Assembly (NCBI GenBank): GCA_028700345.1
Contig: JAQVSW010000012.1
Location: 1 to 14,033, forward strand
Source of the DNA: Candidatus Shapirobacteria bacterium
GTDB taxonomy: Bacteria > Patescibacteriota > Microgenomatia > UBA12405
DNA: 14,033 nt
Reading direction: 5' to 3'
Position numbers and translations under genes: made by a program. Below are positions 6,239 to 13,480 of this stretch, in pieces. Under the pieces are notes generated by a model. It saw only the letters and a program-made list of their open reading frames with translations. It was not told where the DNA came from and did not search any database. Position 1 is the stretch's first letter; each line of letters starts with the position of its first letter.

Positions 6239-6607
6239 ATGTTACAACTAAGAACTCGTCTCAAACCAGCTGATAATTGCGGAGCCAAATCTCTCGAGAT
6301 TATGCATATCTATATTGGTTCCAAACATAAGCAGGCTGGAATTGGTGATACAGTTCTTGCTGTTGTCAAAGAAGCTATGCCCAATGGTCTGGTCAAAAAG
6401 AAAGAAAAAGTCAAAGCTGTAATCGTTCGCACCAAAAAAGAATTGGGTCGCACCGATGGTTCTTATATTCGTTTTTCAGATAATGCCTGCGTTATTATTG
6501 ATTCTCAAAAAAATCCCAGAGGCACCCGTATCTTTGGTCCAATAGCCCGGGAAATAAAAGACGCTGGTTATACCAAAATTGCTTCTATGGCCAAGGAGGT
6601 TTATTAA
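6239..6607 (+). CDS. rplN: 50S ribosomal protein uL14
   Basis: uL14 forms an inter-subunit bridge with 16S rRNA helix 14. The 122 residues are the standard length and it is one of the best conserved proteins here: MLQLRTRLKPADNCGAKSL at the start, GIGDTVLAVVKEA in the middle, and RGTRIFGPIARE near the end. Its last codons (AAG GAG GTT, in AKEVY) also make up the only good Shine-Dalgarno in the cluster, for rplX. The rpsQ stop and this ATG are one nt apart. Confidence 0.97.
   Translation: MLQLRTRLKPADNCGAKSLEIMHIYIGSKHKQAGIGDTVLAVVKEAMPNGLVKKKEKVKAVIVRTKKELGRTDGSYIRFSDNACVIIDSQKNPRGTRIFGPIAREIKDAGYTKIASMAKEVY
6593..6600 (+). promoter_or_regulatory. Shine-Dalgarno for rplX
   Basis: AAGGAGGT is a full match to the usual anti-Shine-Dalgarno and ends 8 nt before the ATG at 6609. 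It decides that start over an in-frame ATG at 6579 that would lie inside rplN. It is the only strong and well-placed Shine-Dalgarno among the 27 starts. Because it encodes the rplN C-terminus, chance or coding constraint remains possible. Confidence 0.65.
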
Positions 6608-6608
6608 T

Positions 6609-6929
6609 ATGAAAATTCAAAAAGGTGATAAAGTTGAAATTTTAATCGGTAAAGATAAGGGTCGTAGTGGCGAAATTATTAAAGTTTTTGCCAAAAGCGA
6701 AGAAATAGTTGTCAAAGGTCTAAATTTATTCAAAAAACATTTAAAACCAACTCAAGGTCAAAAGGGTGGCATCATTGAAAAAGAAAGACCGATAAAAGCC
6801 AGTAAAGTAATCTTAATTTGCCCCAGCTGTGGCAAAAAAGTTCGTGTTGCCTACCAAATTGACAAAAATGGTGATAAATCTAGAATTTGTCGCAAATGTA
6901 AATCTATTATTATGCCGAGTAAAAAATAA
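6609..6929 (+). CDS. rplX: 50S ribosomal protein uL24 with zinc-ribbon cysteines
   Basis: uL24 starts 50S assembly by binding the 5' end of 23S rRNA. The ATG at 6609 gives 106 residues and is preceded by a strong Shine-Dalgarno; the longer reading from 6579 would add ten residues overlapping rplN. The KOW motif is at the N-terminus (KIQKGDKVEILIGKDKGRSGEI). The C-terminal part has CPSC (71-74) and CRKC (94-97), a zinc ribbon found in many bacterial uL24 proteins. Confidence 0.96.
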   Translation: MKIQKGDKVEILIGKDKGRSGEIIKVFAKSEEIVVKGLNLFKKHLKPTQGQKGGIIEKERPIKASKVILICPSCGKKVRVAYQIDKNGDKSRICRKCKSIIMPSKK

Positions 6930-6934
6930 ATCAT

Positions 6935-7465
6935 ATGATGTCACCTTATCTTAAAGAAATTAATCAAAAACTAACTCAAACACTCGGGATTAAAAACCCC
7001 AATGCTTTACCCAAGTTAACCAAAGTCGTTATCAACTATCGTGTTTCCGAGGGTAGGGAAAGCAAAGAGCTTTTAGCCGCGGCTGAAAAAGAATTAATGG
7101 CTATTACTGGTCAAAAACCTCGCTTAACCCGTTCAAAAAAATCAGTCGCTGCCTTTAAACTTCGTGAGGGGGAATCTCTTGCCTACAAAGTGACCCTCCG
7201 CTCAAGTCGGATGTATGATTTTATTAATAAACTTTTTAATCTAGTTTTACCTCGTCTTCGTGATTTTAAGGGTTTACCTTTAAATTCTTTTGATCAGCAG
7301 GGTAATTATTCGCTCACAATTCGTGATCAAACCTATTTTTCAGAAATAGATCTCGATGCCATCAATAAAATTCGTTCTCTTGAAGTCACTCTTTGTATAT
7401 CTTCTTCTTCAATTGAAGAGTCAAAAATGTTATTATCCACCCTGGGATTTCCCTTTCAAAAATAA
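6935..7465 (+). CDS. rplE: 50S ribosomal protein uL5
   Basis: uL5 binds 5S rRNA and contacts the P-site tRNA. The 176 residues match the family (179 in E. coli). Motifs: ITGQKPRLTRSKKSVAAFKLREGE, YKVTLRSSRMYDF, PRLRDFKGL and GNYSLTIRDQ. Two ATG codons stand in tandem (6935 and 6938) and either could start the protein; the first is listed. The gap from rplX is 5 nt. Confidence 0.96.
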   Translation: MMSPYLKEINQKLTQTLGIKNPNALPKLTKVVINYRVSEGRESKELLAAAEKELMAITGQKPRLTRSKKSVAAFKLREGESLAYKVTLRSSRMYDFINKLFNLVLPRLRDFKGLPLNSFDQQGNYSLTIRDQTYFSEIDLDAINKIRSLEVTLCISSSSIEESKMLLSTLGFPFQK

Positions 7466-7467
7466 AT

Positions 7468-7653
7468 ATGGCTACCACTGCAAAAAAAGTTAGAGAACTA
7501 AAAAAATTAAAGTATTCTGTGCGTTATCACAATCGCTGTCAGCTTTGTGGTCGACCTAGAGCATATATTCGTCTTTTCGGACTTTGTCGTTTATGTTTTA
7601 GAAAATTAGCCAACACTGGCGCCCTCCCTGGGGTCAAAAGAGCCAGCTGGTAA
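7468..7653 (+). CDS. rpsN: 30S ribosomal protein uS14, zinc-binding type
   Basis: uS14 is a 30S head protein. This is the short zinc form of 61 residues, with Cys24-x2-Cys27 and Cys40-x2-Cys43 holding the metal, followed by the family end FRKLANTGALPGVKRASW. The longer zinc-free form, about 100 residues, is not present in the window. It sits between rplE and rpsH as expected, 2 nt after rplE. Confidence 0.97.
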   Translation: MATTAKKVRELKKLKYSVRYHNRCQLCGRPRAYIRLFGLCRLCFRKLANTGALPGVKRASW

Positions 7654-7657
7654 AACT

Positions 7658-8026
7658 ATGATCAATTCTCTCTCTTGTGACTTATTAATCAGAATTAAAA
7701 ACGGTAGTCGGGCTGGCCGCAAAAGTATTTCCGCCCCCTTATCAAAATATTCTGTTTCTATTCTGGAAAAACTTAAAAAATACGGATTTATCGCTGATTT
7801 TACTCTTGATCCAAAAGAAAGAATTATTTCTATTTCTCAGCCTCGAATTCAAGATTTAGAAATTTATTCTCGACCTTCTCGCCGTCTTTATTGCACTTCT
7901 ACTTCAATTCCTTGGGGAAAAACTCCTAATTCATTAATAATTATTTCCACTTCCAGTGGTCTTCTTTCTCAAAAAGAAGCCGTCGTCAAAAAACTTGGCG
8001 GGGAATTGGTTGCTGAAATTTGGTAA
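7658..8026 (+). CDS. rpsH: 30S ribosomal protein uS8
   Basis: uS8 binds the central domain of 16S rRNA and in E. coli represses the spc operon. The 122 residues are slightly short (130 in E. coli). The N-terminal part has DLLIRIKNG and KYGFIADF. The C-terminal part keeps SRPS-RRLY, ISTSSGLLS and the LGGELVAEIW ending. The usual Gly-rich NGLGI before STS is replaced by TPNSLI, and SRPG reads SRPS, so this copy is divergent. Position between rpsN and rplF makes the call safe. Confidence 0.94.
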   Translation: MINSLSCDLLIRIKNGSRAGRKSISAPLSKYSVSILEKLKKYGFIADFTLDPKERIISISQPRIQDLEIYSRPSRRLYCTSTSIPWGKTPNSLIIISTSSGLLSQKEAVVKKLGGELVAEIW

Positions 8027-8032
8027 ATATCT

Positions 8033-8572
8033 ATGTCACGTATTGGTAAACAAATTATTACTATTCCCGAAAATGTCACTGTTAAAAGTGAAGCTTCTCA
8101 AGTTACGGTCACCGGTCCTCAAGGGACACTTAGTCTCTCTATTCCCTCTAAAATAAATGTTGCCATTGAAAATAATCAAATAAAAGTTACTCGAGCTGCT
8201 GAAGATAAGCAAACTCGTTCCAATCACGGGACTTTTAGGGCTCATTTAAATAATATGGTCAGTGGAGTTGTCACTCCCTGGACAAAAGAGCTAGAAATTC
8301 GTGGTACTGGGTACAAAGCTTCAGTTTCAGACAATAAATTAACAGTACTGGCTGGTTATATTCATCCCGTTATAATCTTGGCTCCCGAGGGTATTACTAT
8401 TACTGTCAGTGAAGAAAACAAAATTATTGTTTCCGGTACTGATCGTGAAAAAGTCGGTCAAGTTGCCAGCAATATCCGAAAAATTCGTCCCCCAGAACCT
8501 TACAAGGGCAAGGGTATTCGTTATCTAAATGAGTTTATTAAGTTAAAGGCCGGTAAAACCGCTAAAGCCTAA
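8033..8572 (+). CDS. rplF: 50S ribosomal protein uL6
   Basis: uL6 lies near the sarcin-ricin loop and the factor-binding site. The 179 residues match the family length (177 in E. coli). It begins MSRIGKQIITIPENV, has two repeated alpha/beta domains, and carries the C-terminal signature PPEPYKGKGIRY (153-164). It starts 6 nt after rpsH without a Shine-Dalgarno. Confidence 0.97.
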   Translation: MSRIGKQIITIPENVTVKSEASQVTVTGPQGTLSLSIPSKINVAIENNQIKVTRAAEDKQTRSNHGTFRAHLNNMVSGVVTPWTKELEIRGTGYKASVSDNKLTVLAGYIHPVIILAPEGITITVSEENKIIVSGTDREKVGQVASNIRKIRPPEPYKGKGIRYLNEFIKLKAGKTAKA

Positions 8573-8579
8573 AAATTAT

Positions 8580-8924
8580 ATGACCACTCTAAATAAAAGC
8601 AAAACTAGACGTCTTCGTCGAGTTCGCGGTAAATTATCTCAAAATATTACTGTCCCTCGACTTTCAGTTTTTCGTAGCAATTGTCATATCTGGGCTCAAA
8701 TAATTGACGATAAACACGGTAAAACCCTTGTTTCTGCTTCCACTAAAACCGAAAAAACAAAAGGAACTAAATCCCAGCAGGCTAAAGCTGTTGGTCTCGC
8801 TATAGCTAAACTGGCCGATGCAAAAAAAATTACCTTTATTAGATTTGATCGTGGTCTCTATCGTTACCATGGCCGGGTAAAAGCTCTAGCCGAGGGAGCC
8901 AGAAACGGAGGTCTAAAATTTTAA
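8580..8924 (+). CDS. rplR: 50S ribosomal protein uL18
   Basis: uL18 binds 5S rRNA in the central protuberance. The 114 residues are close to the family length (117). Seen are a basic N-terminus (KSKTRRLRRVRGKLS), PRLSVFRSNCHIWAQIIDD, and the C-terminal FDRGLYRYHGRVKALAEGARNGGLKF pattern. It follows rplF by 7 nt and precedes rpsE. A GGAGGT in its 3' end (8906-8911) is about 19 nt before the rpsE ATG, too far for a normal Shine-Dalgarno. Confidence 0.97.
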   Translation: MTTLNKSKTRRLRRVRGKLSQNITVPRLSVFRSNCHIWAQIIDDKHGKTLVSASTKTEKTKGTKSQQAKAVGLAIAKLADAKKITFIRFDRGLYRYHGRVKALAEGARNGGLKF

Positions 8925-8930
8925 AAAATT

Positions 8931-9386
8931 ATGTATCAAGATAGAGAAGAAAAAATAGTTAGTGAATTTACCGACAAAGTCGTTGAAATTAAACGTGTCT
9001 CTAAAAAAACTAAAGGGGGTAATCAAATTTCTTTTACCGCTTTAGTTGTCACTGGAGACAAGAAAAATCGAGTTGGCGTTGGTCATGGTCGAGCTAAAAG
9101 TGTGGCTGATGCTATTCAAAAAGCTATTAATCGTGGTCGAAAATCATTAATCGAAGTCCCTATTGTCAATGGCACTATTCCCGCTTCGATTAAATTAAAA
9201 TTTAAAGGGGCAGTTATTTTGCTTCGACCAGGTAAAGAGGGGAGTGGCCTAATTGCTGGCGGTCCTATCCGTTCCGTGGTTGAATTGGCTGGAATCAAAG
9301 ATATCGTTAGTAAAATAATTGGTTCAAAAAATAAATCAATCAACGTTTGGGCGACTATTAAAGCATTAGAGATTCTTAAAAAATAA
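8931..9386 (+). CDS. rpsE: 30S ribosomal protein uS5
   Basis: uS5 is at the mRNA entry and is linked to decoding accuracy. The 151 residues compare with 167 in E. coli. The double-stranded-RNA-binding-like N domain has KGGNQISFTALVVTGD and GVGHGRAKSVADAIQKA. The C domain has NGTIPA, EGSGLIAGGPIRSVVELAG and GSKNKSINVWATIKAL. The KGGRRF loop reads KGGNQI. The next gene is rplO only 2 nt away, so there is no room for rpmD (uL30), which stands here in most bacteria. Confidence 0.97.
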   Translation: MYQDREEKIVSEFTDKVVEIKRVSKKTKGGNQISFTALVVTGDKKNRVGVGHGRAKSVADAIQKAINRGRKSLIEVPIVNGTIPASIKLKFKGAVILLRPGKEGSGLIAGGPIRSVVELAGIKDIVSKIIGSKNKSINVWATIKALEILKK

Positions 9387-9388
9387 AA

Positions 9389-9844
9389 ATGGACATATTA
9401 TCAAACCTTAATAAAACTACTACTAAACAGTCAAAACGTGTCGGTCGCGGTATTGGTTCTGGTGTTGGTGGACATACGACTGGACGTGGTGCCAAGGGAG
9501 ATAATGTTAGAGGTCATGGCAAATTAACTTTTGATGGAACTAAAATTAAAAAAGGCTGGTTAAAAAGATTACCACTCCTTAGGGGAAAACATCGTTTATT
9601 ACCTTCAGATGATACTTATATAGTTTCCTTAACCCAAATTAATTCTTGGTTTAAAGCTGGTGAAACTGTTGAGAAAAAAACTATTTTCGAAAAAATTCTT
9701 AGAACTACTAAAAGAGATCTAACCAAAAAAATAAAAGTCTTATCGACTGGCGATCTTGATAAAAAATTAACTTTTAAAGGCCTAGAACTTTCCGAGAAAG
9801 CGTCTTCAAAAGTATTGGCTTCAGGTGGTAAGATAGAGTCATGA
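9389..9844 (+). CDS. rplO: 50S ribosomal protein uL15
   Basis: uL15 is a late 50S assembly protein. The 151 residues match the family (144 in E. coli). The long basic N-terminal arm has the signature KRVGRGIGSGVGGHTTGRGAKG, followed by KGWLKRLPLLRG. The end (LASGGKIES) is typical. It ends with TGA inside the secY start (ATGA, 9841-9844), which couples the two genes. Confidence 0.96.
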   Translation: MDILSNLNKTTTKQSKRVGRGIGSGVGGHTTGRGAKGDNVRGHGKLTFDGTKIKKGWLKRLPLLRGKHRLLPSDDTYIVSLTQINSWFKAGETVEKKTIFEKILRTTKRDLTKKIKVLSTGDLDKKLTFKGLELSEKASSKVLASGGKIES

Positions 9845-11121
9845 ATTATCTGGCAAAATCTCTTTCTCTGTATAAAGAAGGTCTAAAAGCTCCATTACTT
9901 CGTAAAAAGATTTTATTTACTCTCGGTATTTTAATTCTCTTTCGCCTCATTGCTCATATTCCTGTTCCCGGAGTAAATCTGGCTCTCTTAAAATCTTTTT
10001 TTGCTCAAAATCAGCTCCTCTCTCTTTTAGACATTTTTTCTGGTGGTACTCTTGCCAATTTTTCTATAGCGGCCTTAGGATTAAATCCTTATATTAATGC
10101 CTCGATTATGCTCCAGCTTTTGGGTTTTGTCATTCCCGAGCTAAAGGAACTTCAAAAAGAAGGGGAGTATGGTCAGGCCAAATTAAATCAGTACACCCGC
10201 ATTATCACTATTCCTCTTTCTATCTTTCAATCTCTTGGGATGTACGGTATTTTAAAATCTCAAAACATTATTGCTCAGCAATCAATTTTGGTCGTTATTG
10301 CCTTAATTGCTTCCATGGTTACTGGCACCATGATTATGATTTTTTTGGGAGAACTTATAAATGAATTTGGAATCGGCAACGGTATTTCTGTTATGATTTT
10401 TGCTGGAATTATTTCTCGTTTACCCATTTCCGCCATTCAATCTCTTAGTTTAGCTGATTTTTCTAATCCCGAGACTTTATTTAATTTAATTTTGTTTTTA
10501 GCCATAGCCGTAGCGATTATCTTCGCTGTAGTTACTATCGAAGAAGCTGTTTTTAGGATTCCAGTCTCCTATGCCAAAAGAGCTCAAACGACCTATCTTC
10601 CTATAAAAGTTAATGTCGCCGGAGTTATGCCTATTATTTTTGCTGTCTCTCTAGTTTCTTTGCCTTCTCTTTTAGGTCAAGCCCTCAGTCGTGTTGGAAA
10701 TCAAACTATTGCTAATCTTGCCCGAGGCTTATCTTCCGCCTTTAGTGGAACCAGTGTTCTTTATTTAATTACTTATTTTGTCATGGTTGTCGCCTTTACT
10801 TTTTTCTATTCAACAGTAGTCTTTAAACCAAAAGATGTCGCCGAAGAGCTTCGTAAATCAGGCGGTTTTATCCCCGGAATTCGTCCTGGAGTGGCTACTG
10901 AAAAAAGACTTGAATACTTGCTTTACAGAGTTGTTTTTATTGGAGCTTTCTTTTTAGCTATGATTGCTGTTATTCCTTCAATTATTCAAAAAGTTACAGG
11001 AATCACTTCTCTCAGTATTGGAGGAACCTCAGTCCTCATCGTTGTCTCTGTTATTTTGGAATTAAATCGTAAAATTGAAAACGTTGTTCAAATGTATAAT
11101 TACGATAAACTAACTTATTAA
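9841..11121 (+). CDS. secY: Preprotein translocase subunit SecY
   Basis: SecY is the channel of the general secretion pathway in the inner membrane. The 426 residues with about ten hydrophobic segments fit the family. The plug region is at 66-83 (FSGGTLANFSIAALGLNP), GIGNGIS at 177-183, RIPVSYAKR at 239-247, PIKVNVAGVMPIIFA at 254-268, and the cytoplasmic loop GGFIPGIRPG at 341-350. The C-terminal tail is short. The start overlaps rplO by 4 nt. A position after rplO and before adk is standard for the spc operon. Confidence 0.98.
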   Translation: MNYLAKSLSLYKEGLKAPLLRKKILFTLGILILFRLIAHIPVPGVNLALLKSFFAQNQLLSLLDIFSGGTLANFSIAALGLNPYINASIMLQLLGFVIPELKELQKEGEYGQAKLNQYTRIITIPLSIFQSLGMYGILKSQNIIAQQSILVVIALIASMVTGTMIMIFLGELINEFGIGNGISVMIFAGIISRLPISAIQSLSLADFSNPETLFNLILFLAIAVAIIFAVVTIEEAVFRIPVSYAKRAQTTYLPIKVNVAGVMPIIFAVSLVSLPSLLGQALSRVGNQTIANLARGLSSAFSGTSVLYLITYFVMVVAFTFFYSTVVFKPKDVAEELRKSGGFIPGIRPGVATEKRLEYLLYRVVFIGAFFLAMIAVIPSIIQKVTGITSLSIGGTSVLIVVSVILELNRKIENVVQMYNYDKLTY

Positions 11122-11122
11122 A

Positions 11123-11707
11123 ATGCCATTAAATCTTTTTATCATTGGCCCGAGCGGCTGCGGCAAATCAACTCAAGCTAAATTAATCGCTGGGAAATAT
11201 AATTTATCCCATTTATCAATGGGCCAGCTTCTTCGCGATGAAATTGCGGCTGGTAGCGGTTTTGGCGACGAAGCAAAATCATATCTCGATAATGGAAAGC
11301 TTGTTCCTGACGATCTAATTTTTGATATTTTAATTGCCAAATTAAATACCTTAAACAATCAAAATTTTATTATCGATGGTTTTCCCAGAGTCTTAAATCA
11401 AGGCAAATATATGGAATTTTATCTAAAGAAAAAAGATTTACCCTTTTCCCTGCTAATTCATCTTAGTGTAACCTTCGAAGAAATAACAGCCAGACGTGCC
11501 AAACTTGGCTCTGAATTTCAAGACGAGAACAGAACCGACAATAATCCGGAGGCTATTGCCTCTCGTCAGCAATTTTACGATGATGGCATTACCCCTATTC
11601 GTGAATACTTTGAGTCCAAGGGCCTTTTTGTTGATATCGATGGCAATCGCCCTATCGAGCCAATCTTTGCCGATATTTGTGATAAAATTAATAAATTAAA
11701 AATCTAA
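11123..11707 (+). CDS. adk: Adenylate kinase family protein, short-LID form
   Basis: Adenylate kinase interconverts AMP, ADP and ATP in the cytoplasm. The 194 residues fit the short form, which lacks the long LID and its zinc cysteines. The P-loop reads GPSGCGKST (9-17) rather than the usual GAPGAGKGT. The AMP-binding DGFPR is at 85-89, and the R-RTDNNPEAIASRQQFYD segment (137-153) matches the post-LID arginine region. The secY-adk order supports adk over other nucleoside monophosphate kinases, but the P-loop wording leaves some doubt about substrate. It starts one nt after the secY stop. Confidence 0.88.
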   Translation: MPLNLFIIGPSGCGKSTQAKLIAGKYNLSHLSMGQLLRDEIAAGSGFGDEAKSYLDNGKLVPDDLIFDILIAKLNTLNNQNFIIDGFPRVLNQGKYMEFYLKKKDLPFSLLIHLSVTFEEITARRAKLGSEFQDENRTDNNPEAIASRQQFYDDGITPIREYFESKGLFVDIDGNRPIEPIFADICDKINKLKI

Positions 11708-12328
11708 ATGTCAGTATTAATCAATAAAAATATTTGTGATAATGCTAAAGAATGCGGTGGAATTGCAGTTTGTCCTACAAAAGCGATATTTTGGGATGAC
11801 GATAAAAAAACTATCGCTATCGACAATGAAAAGTGTATTAGCTGTGGTCTTTGCGAAGAAAATTGTCCAGTTGGTGCTATTCATGTCGCTCACAATCAAT
11901 CAGAATACGAAAAAATCAAACTTGAAATCGATAATGATCCTCGAAAGATTGCTGATTTGTTTGTTGATCGTTATGGAGCAGCTCCTGTCGGTAAAGCATT
12001 TTTATATGATCAATCACAATTTAAAACCTGTGCTGAGGAATCAAATGTCTTGACCTTTATTGAATTGTTTAAAAACGAAACTGCAGAATGTCTGATTCAT
12101 TCAATTCCCATCAAAGAGCTTTTTGAAAATAATGATTACAATTATCGCAAAATTAACATTGTCGACGATACTATCCTTTCAGAATATAAAATTTCTCAGT
12201 TACCCTGCTTGATGATTTTTAATAAAGGTAAATATTTGGGCCGTGTTGAGGGTCATTTTACCCCAGATAAAAAACCAGAATTAATTGCAATAATAAAACA
12301 AATCGTTAACTCAACTATTAATGAATAA
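11708..12328 (+). CDS. Ferredoxin fused to a thioredoxin-like domain
   Basis: The first 60 residues are a ferredoxin-like domain. The second cluster motif is regular: Cys43-x2-Cys46-x2-Cys49-x3-Cys53-Pro. The first is unusual: Cys10-x5-Cys16-x5-Cys22-Pro. If Cys22 closes the regular cluster, only Cys10, Cys16 and Cys53 remain for a second one. From about 112 to 200 the sequence resembles the end of a thioredoxin fold: ISQLPCLMIFNKGKYLGRVEGHF (162-184) with the cis-Pro position at 166. The CxxC active site is absent; single cysteines are at 108, 128 and 167. The gene abuts adk (TAA then ATG) and overlaps the cysteine desulfurase by 8 nt, so a role in Fe-S assembly or sulfur transfer is likely but inferred. 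No signal peptide or membrane segment is seen. Confidence 0.8.
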   Translation: MSVLINKNICDNAKECGGIAVCPTKAIFWDDDKKTIAIDNEKCISCGLCEENCPVGAIHVAHNQSEYEKIKLEIDNDPRKIADLFVDRYGAAPVGKAFLYDQSQFKTCAEESNVLTFIELFKNETAECLIHSIPIKELFENNDYNYRKINIVDDTILSEYKISQLPCLMIFNKGKYLGRVEGHFTPDKKPELIAIIKQIVNSTINE

Positions 12329-13475
12329 TCAGATATATCTCGATAATGCCGCCACCACTAAAGTTGCGCCTGAAGTTTTCGAGGTTATTAAAAAGTATTC
12401 AGAAGAATTATATGGAAACGCCGGTTCCCTTCATACCCTCGGTCAAAAATCAAAAAATGCCATAATAGAGGCAAAAAATATACTGAAAGCAAAATTAGGT
12501 GCCAAGACTGGTGATATTATTTTTACAGGTTGTGGTACTGAAGCTAATAATTTAGCGGTCAAAGGATTAGTTCTTTCACTTCCAGTTAAACAAAAAAGAC
12601 ATCTTATTATTAGTGAAATTGAGCATGATTGTATTTTGAATGCTTCCAAGTGGCTTTCTCAATTAGGAATAGATGTTGATGTAACTTATGTTCCTGTAGA
12701 TAAACAGGGTCTTATCAATCCTCAAGATGTAAAAAATTCTTTAAAGCCAGAGACTGTTTTAGTTTCAGTAATGCATGCCAATAATGAAATAGGTACCATC
12801 GAACCCATCGCTGAAATTGGAAAAATCTGTCACGAAAGAAAAGTTTTATTTCATACCGATGCCTCTCAAAGTTTTACTAAAGTTCCCTTAAATATAGAAA
12901 ATGATTATGTTGATATGGTAACTATAAATGCTCATAAAATACATGGTCCAAAAGGTGTCGCTGCCCTTTTTGTAAAGGAAAACATTAATCTTACCCCACT
13001 TCTTCATGGTGGTGGTCAAGAAAAAGGTTTTCGTTCAGGAACCGAGAATATTCCTGGAATTATGGGTTTTGCAACGGCTGTTAGTCTACACACTGAATCT
13101 GATATTCTAAATATGACTAACCTTAGAGATAATTTGATTAAAAAAATATTGTCAGAAATCCCAAACACTTCTCTGAATGGTCATTCAACTTTACGATTAT
13201 GCAACAACATCAACATAAGTTTTGAAGGAATAAATGCCCCAAACCTTGTGTTGATGCTCGATTCATATGGTATTTCGGCTTCCGTTTCGTCTGCATGTAA
13301 TTCTTTATCTCTTGAACCGAGTCATGTAGCTCGGGCAATTCGCGGTACTTCTGCTAAAATGGACACTATCCGGTTTAGTTTAAGTAAATATACGACAGAG
13401 GCAGAATTATCTTTTACTTTCGACAAGTTAAAACAAACCGTCGAATCGCTAAGAAAACAAATATTATTAACTTAA
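12321..13475 (+). CDS. Cysteine desulfurase (NifS/IscS family)
   Basis: This PLP enzyme takes sulfur from cysteine and passes it as persulfide to Fe-S cluster or tRNA thiolation acceptors. The 384 residues match the class I family. Seen are the start YLDNAATT (6-13), GTEANNLA (72-79), EHD (101-103, with His102 at the PLP-stacking site), HTDASQ (178-183), the PLP lysine in NAHKIHGPKG (Lys206), RSGTEN (238-243) and the active-site loop SSACNSLSLEPSHV with Cys326. The C-terminal RFSLSKYTTE is family-typical. It overlaps the upstream ferredoxin gene by 8 nt. No IscU or SufU scaffold is in the window. IscS or NifS cannot be told apart here, so no symbol is given. Confidence 0.95.
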   Translation: MNNQIYLDNAATTKVAPEVFEVIKKYSEELYGNAGSLHTLGQKSKNAIIEAKNILKAKLGAKTGDIIFTGCGTEANNLAVKGLVLSLPVKQKRHLIISEIEHDCILNASKWLSQLGIDVDVTYVPVDKQGLINPQDVKNSLKPETVLVSVMHANNEIGTIEPIAEIGKICHERKVLFHTDASQSFTKVPLNIENDYVDMVTINAHKIHGPKGVAALFVKENINLTPLLHGGGQEKGFRSGTENIPGIMGFATAVSLHTESDILNMTNLRDNLIKKILSEIPNTSLNGHSTLRLCNNINISFEGINAPNLVLMLDSYGISASVSSACNSLSLEPSHVARAIRGTSAKMDTIRFSLSKYTTEAELSFTFDKLKQTVESLRKQILLT

Positions 13476-13480
13476 AAAAT

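Noticed and set aside
6579..6608. Earlier ATG start for rplX
   Set aside because: It lies inside rplN and ignores the strong Shine-Dalgarno before 6609.
8906..8911. GGAGGT as Shine-Dalgarno for rpsE
   Set aside because: It is about 19 nt from the ATG, beyond the usual 5-10 nt, and encodes the conserved uL18 NGG residues.
9830..9844. Alternative genetic code with UGA as Gly
   Set aside because: TGA occurs only at natural gene ends (rplO and the HEAT-like gene) and never in frame inside a conserved protein.
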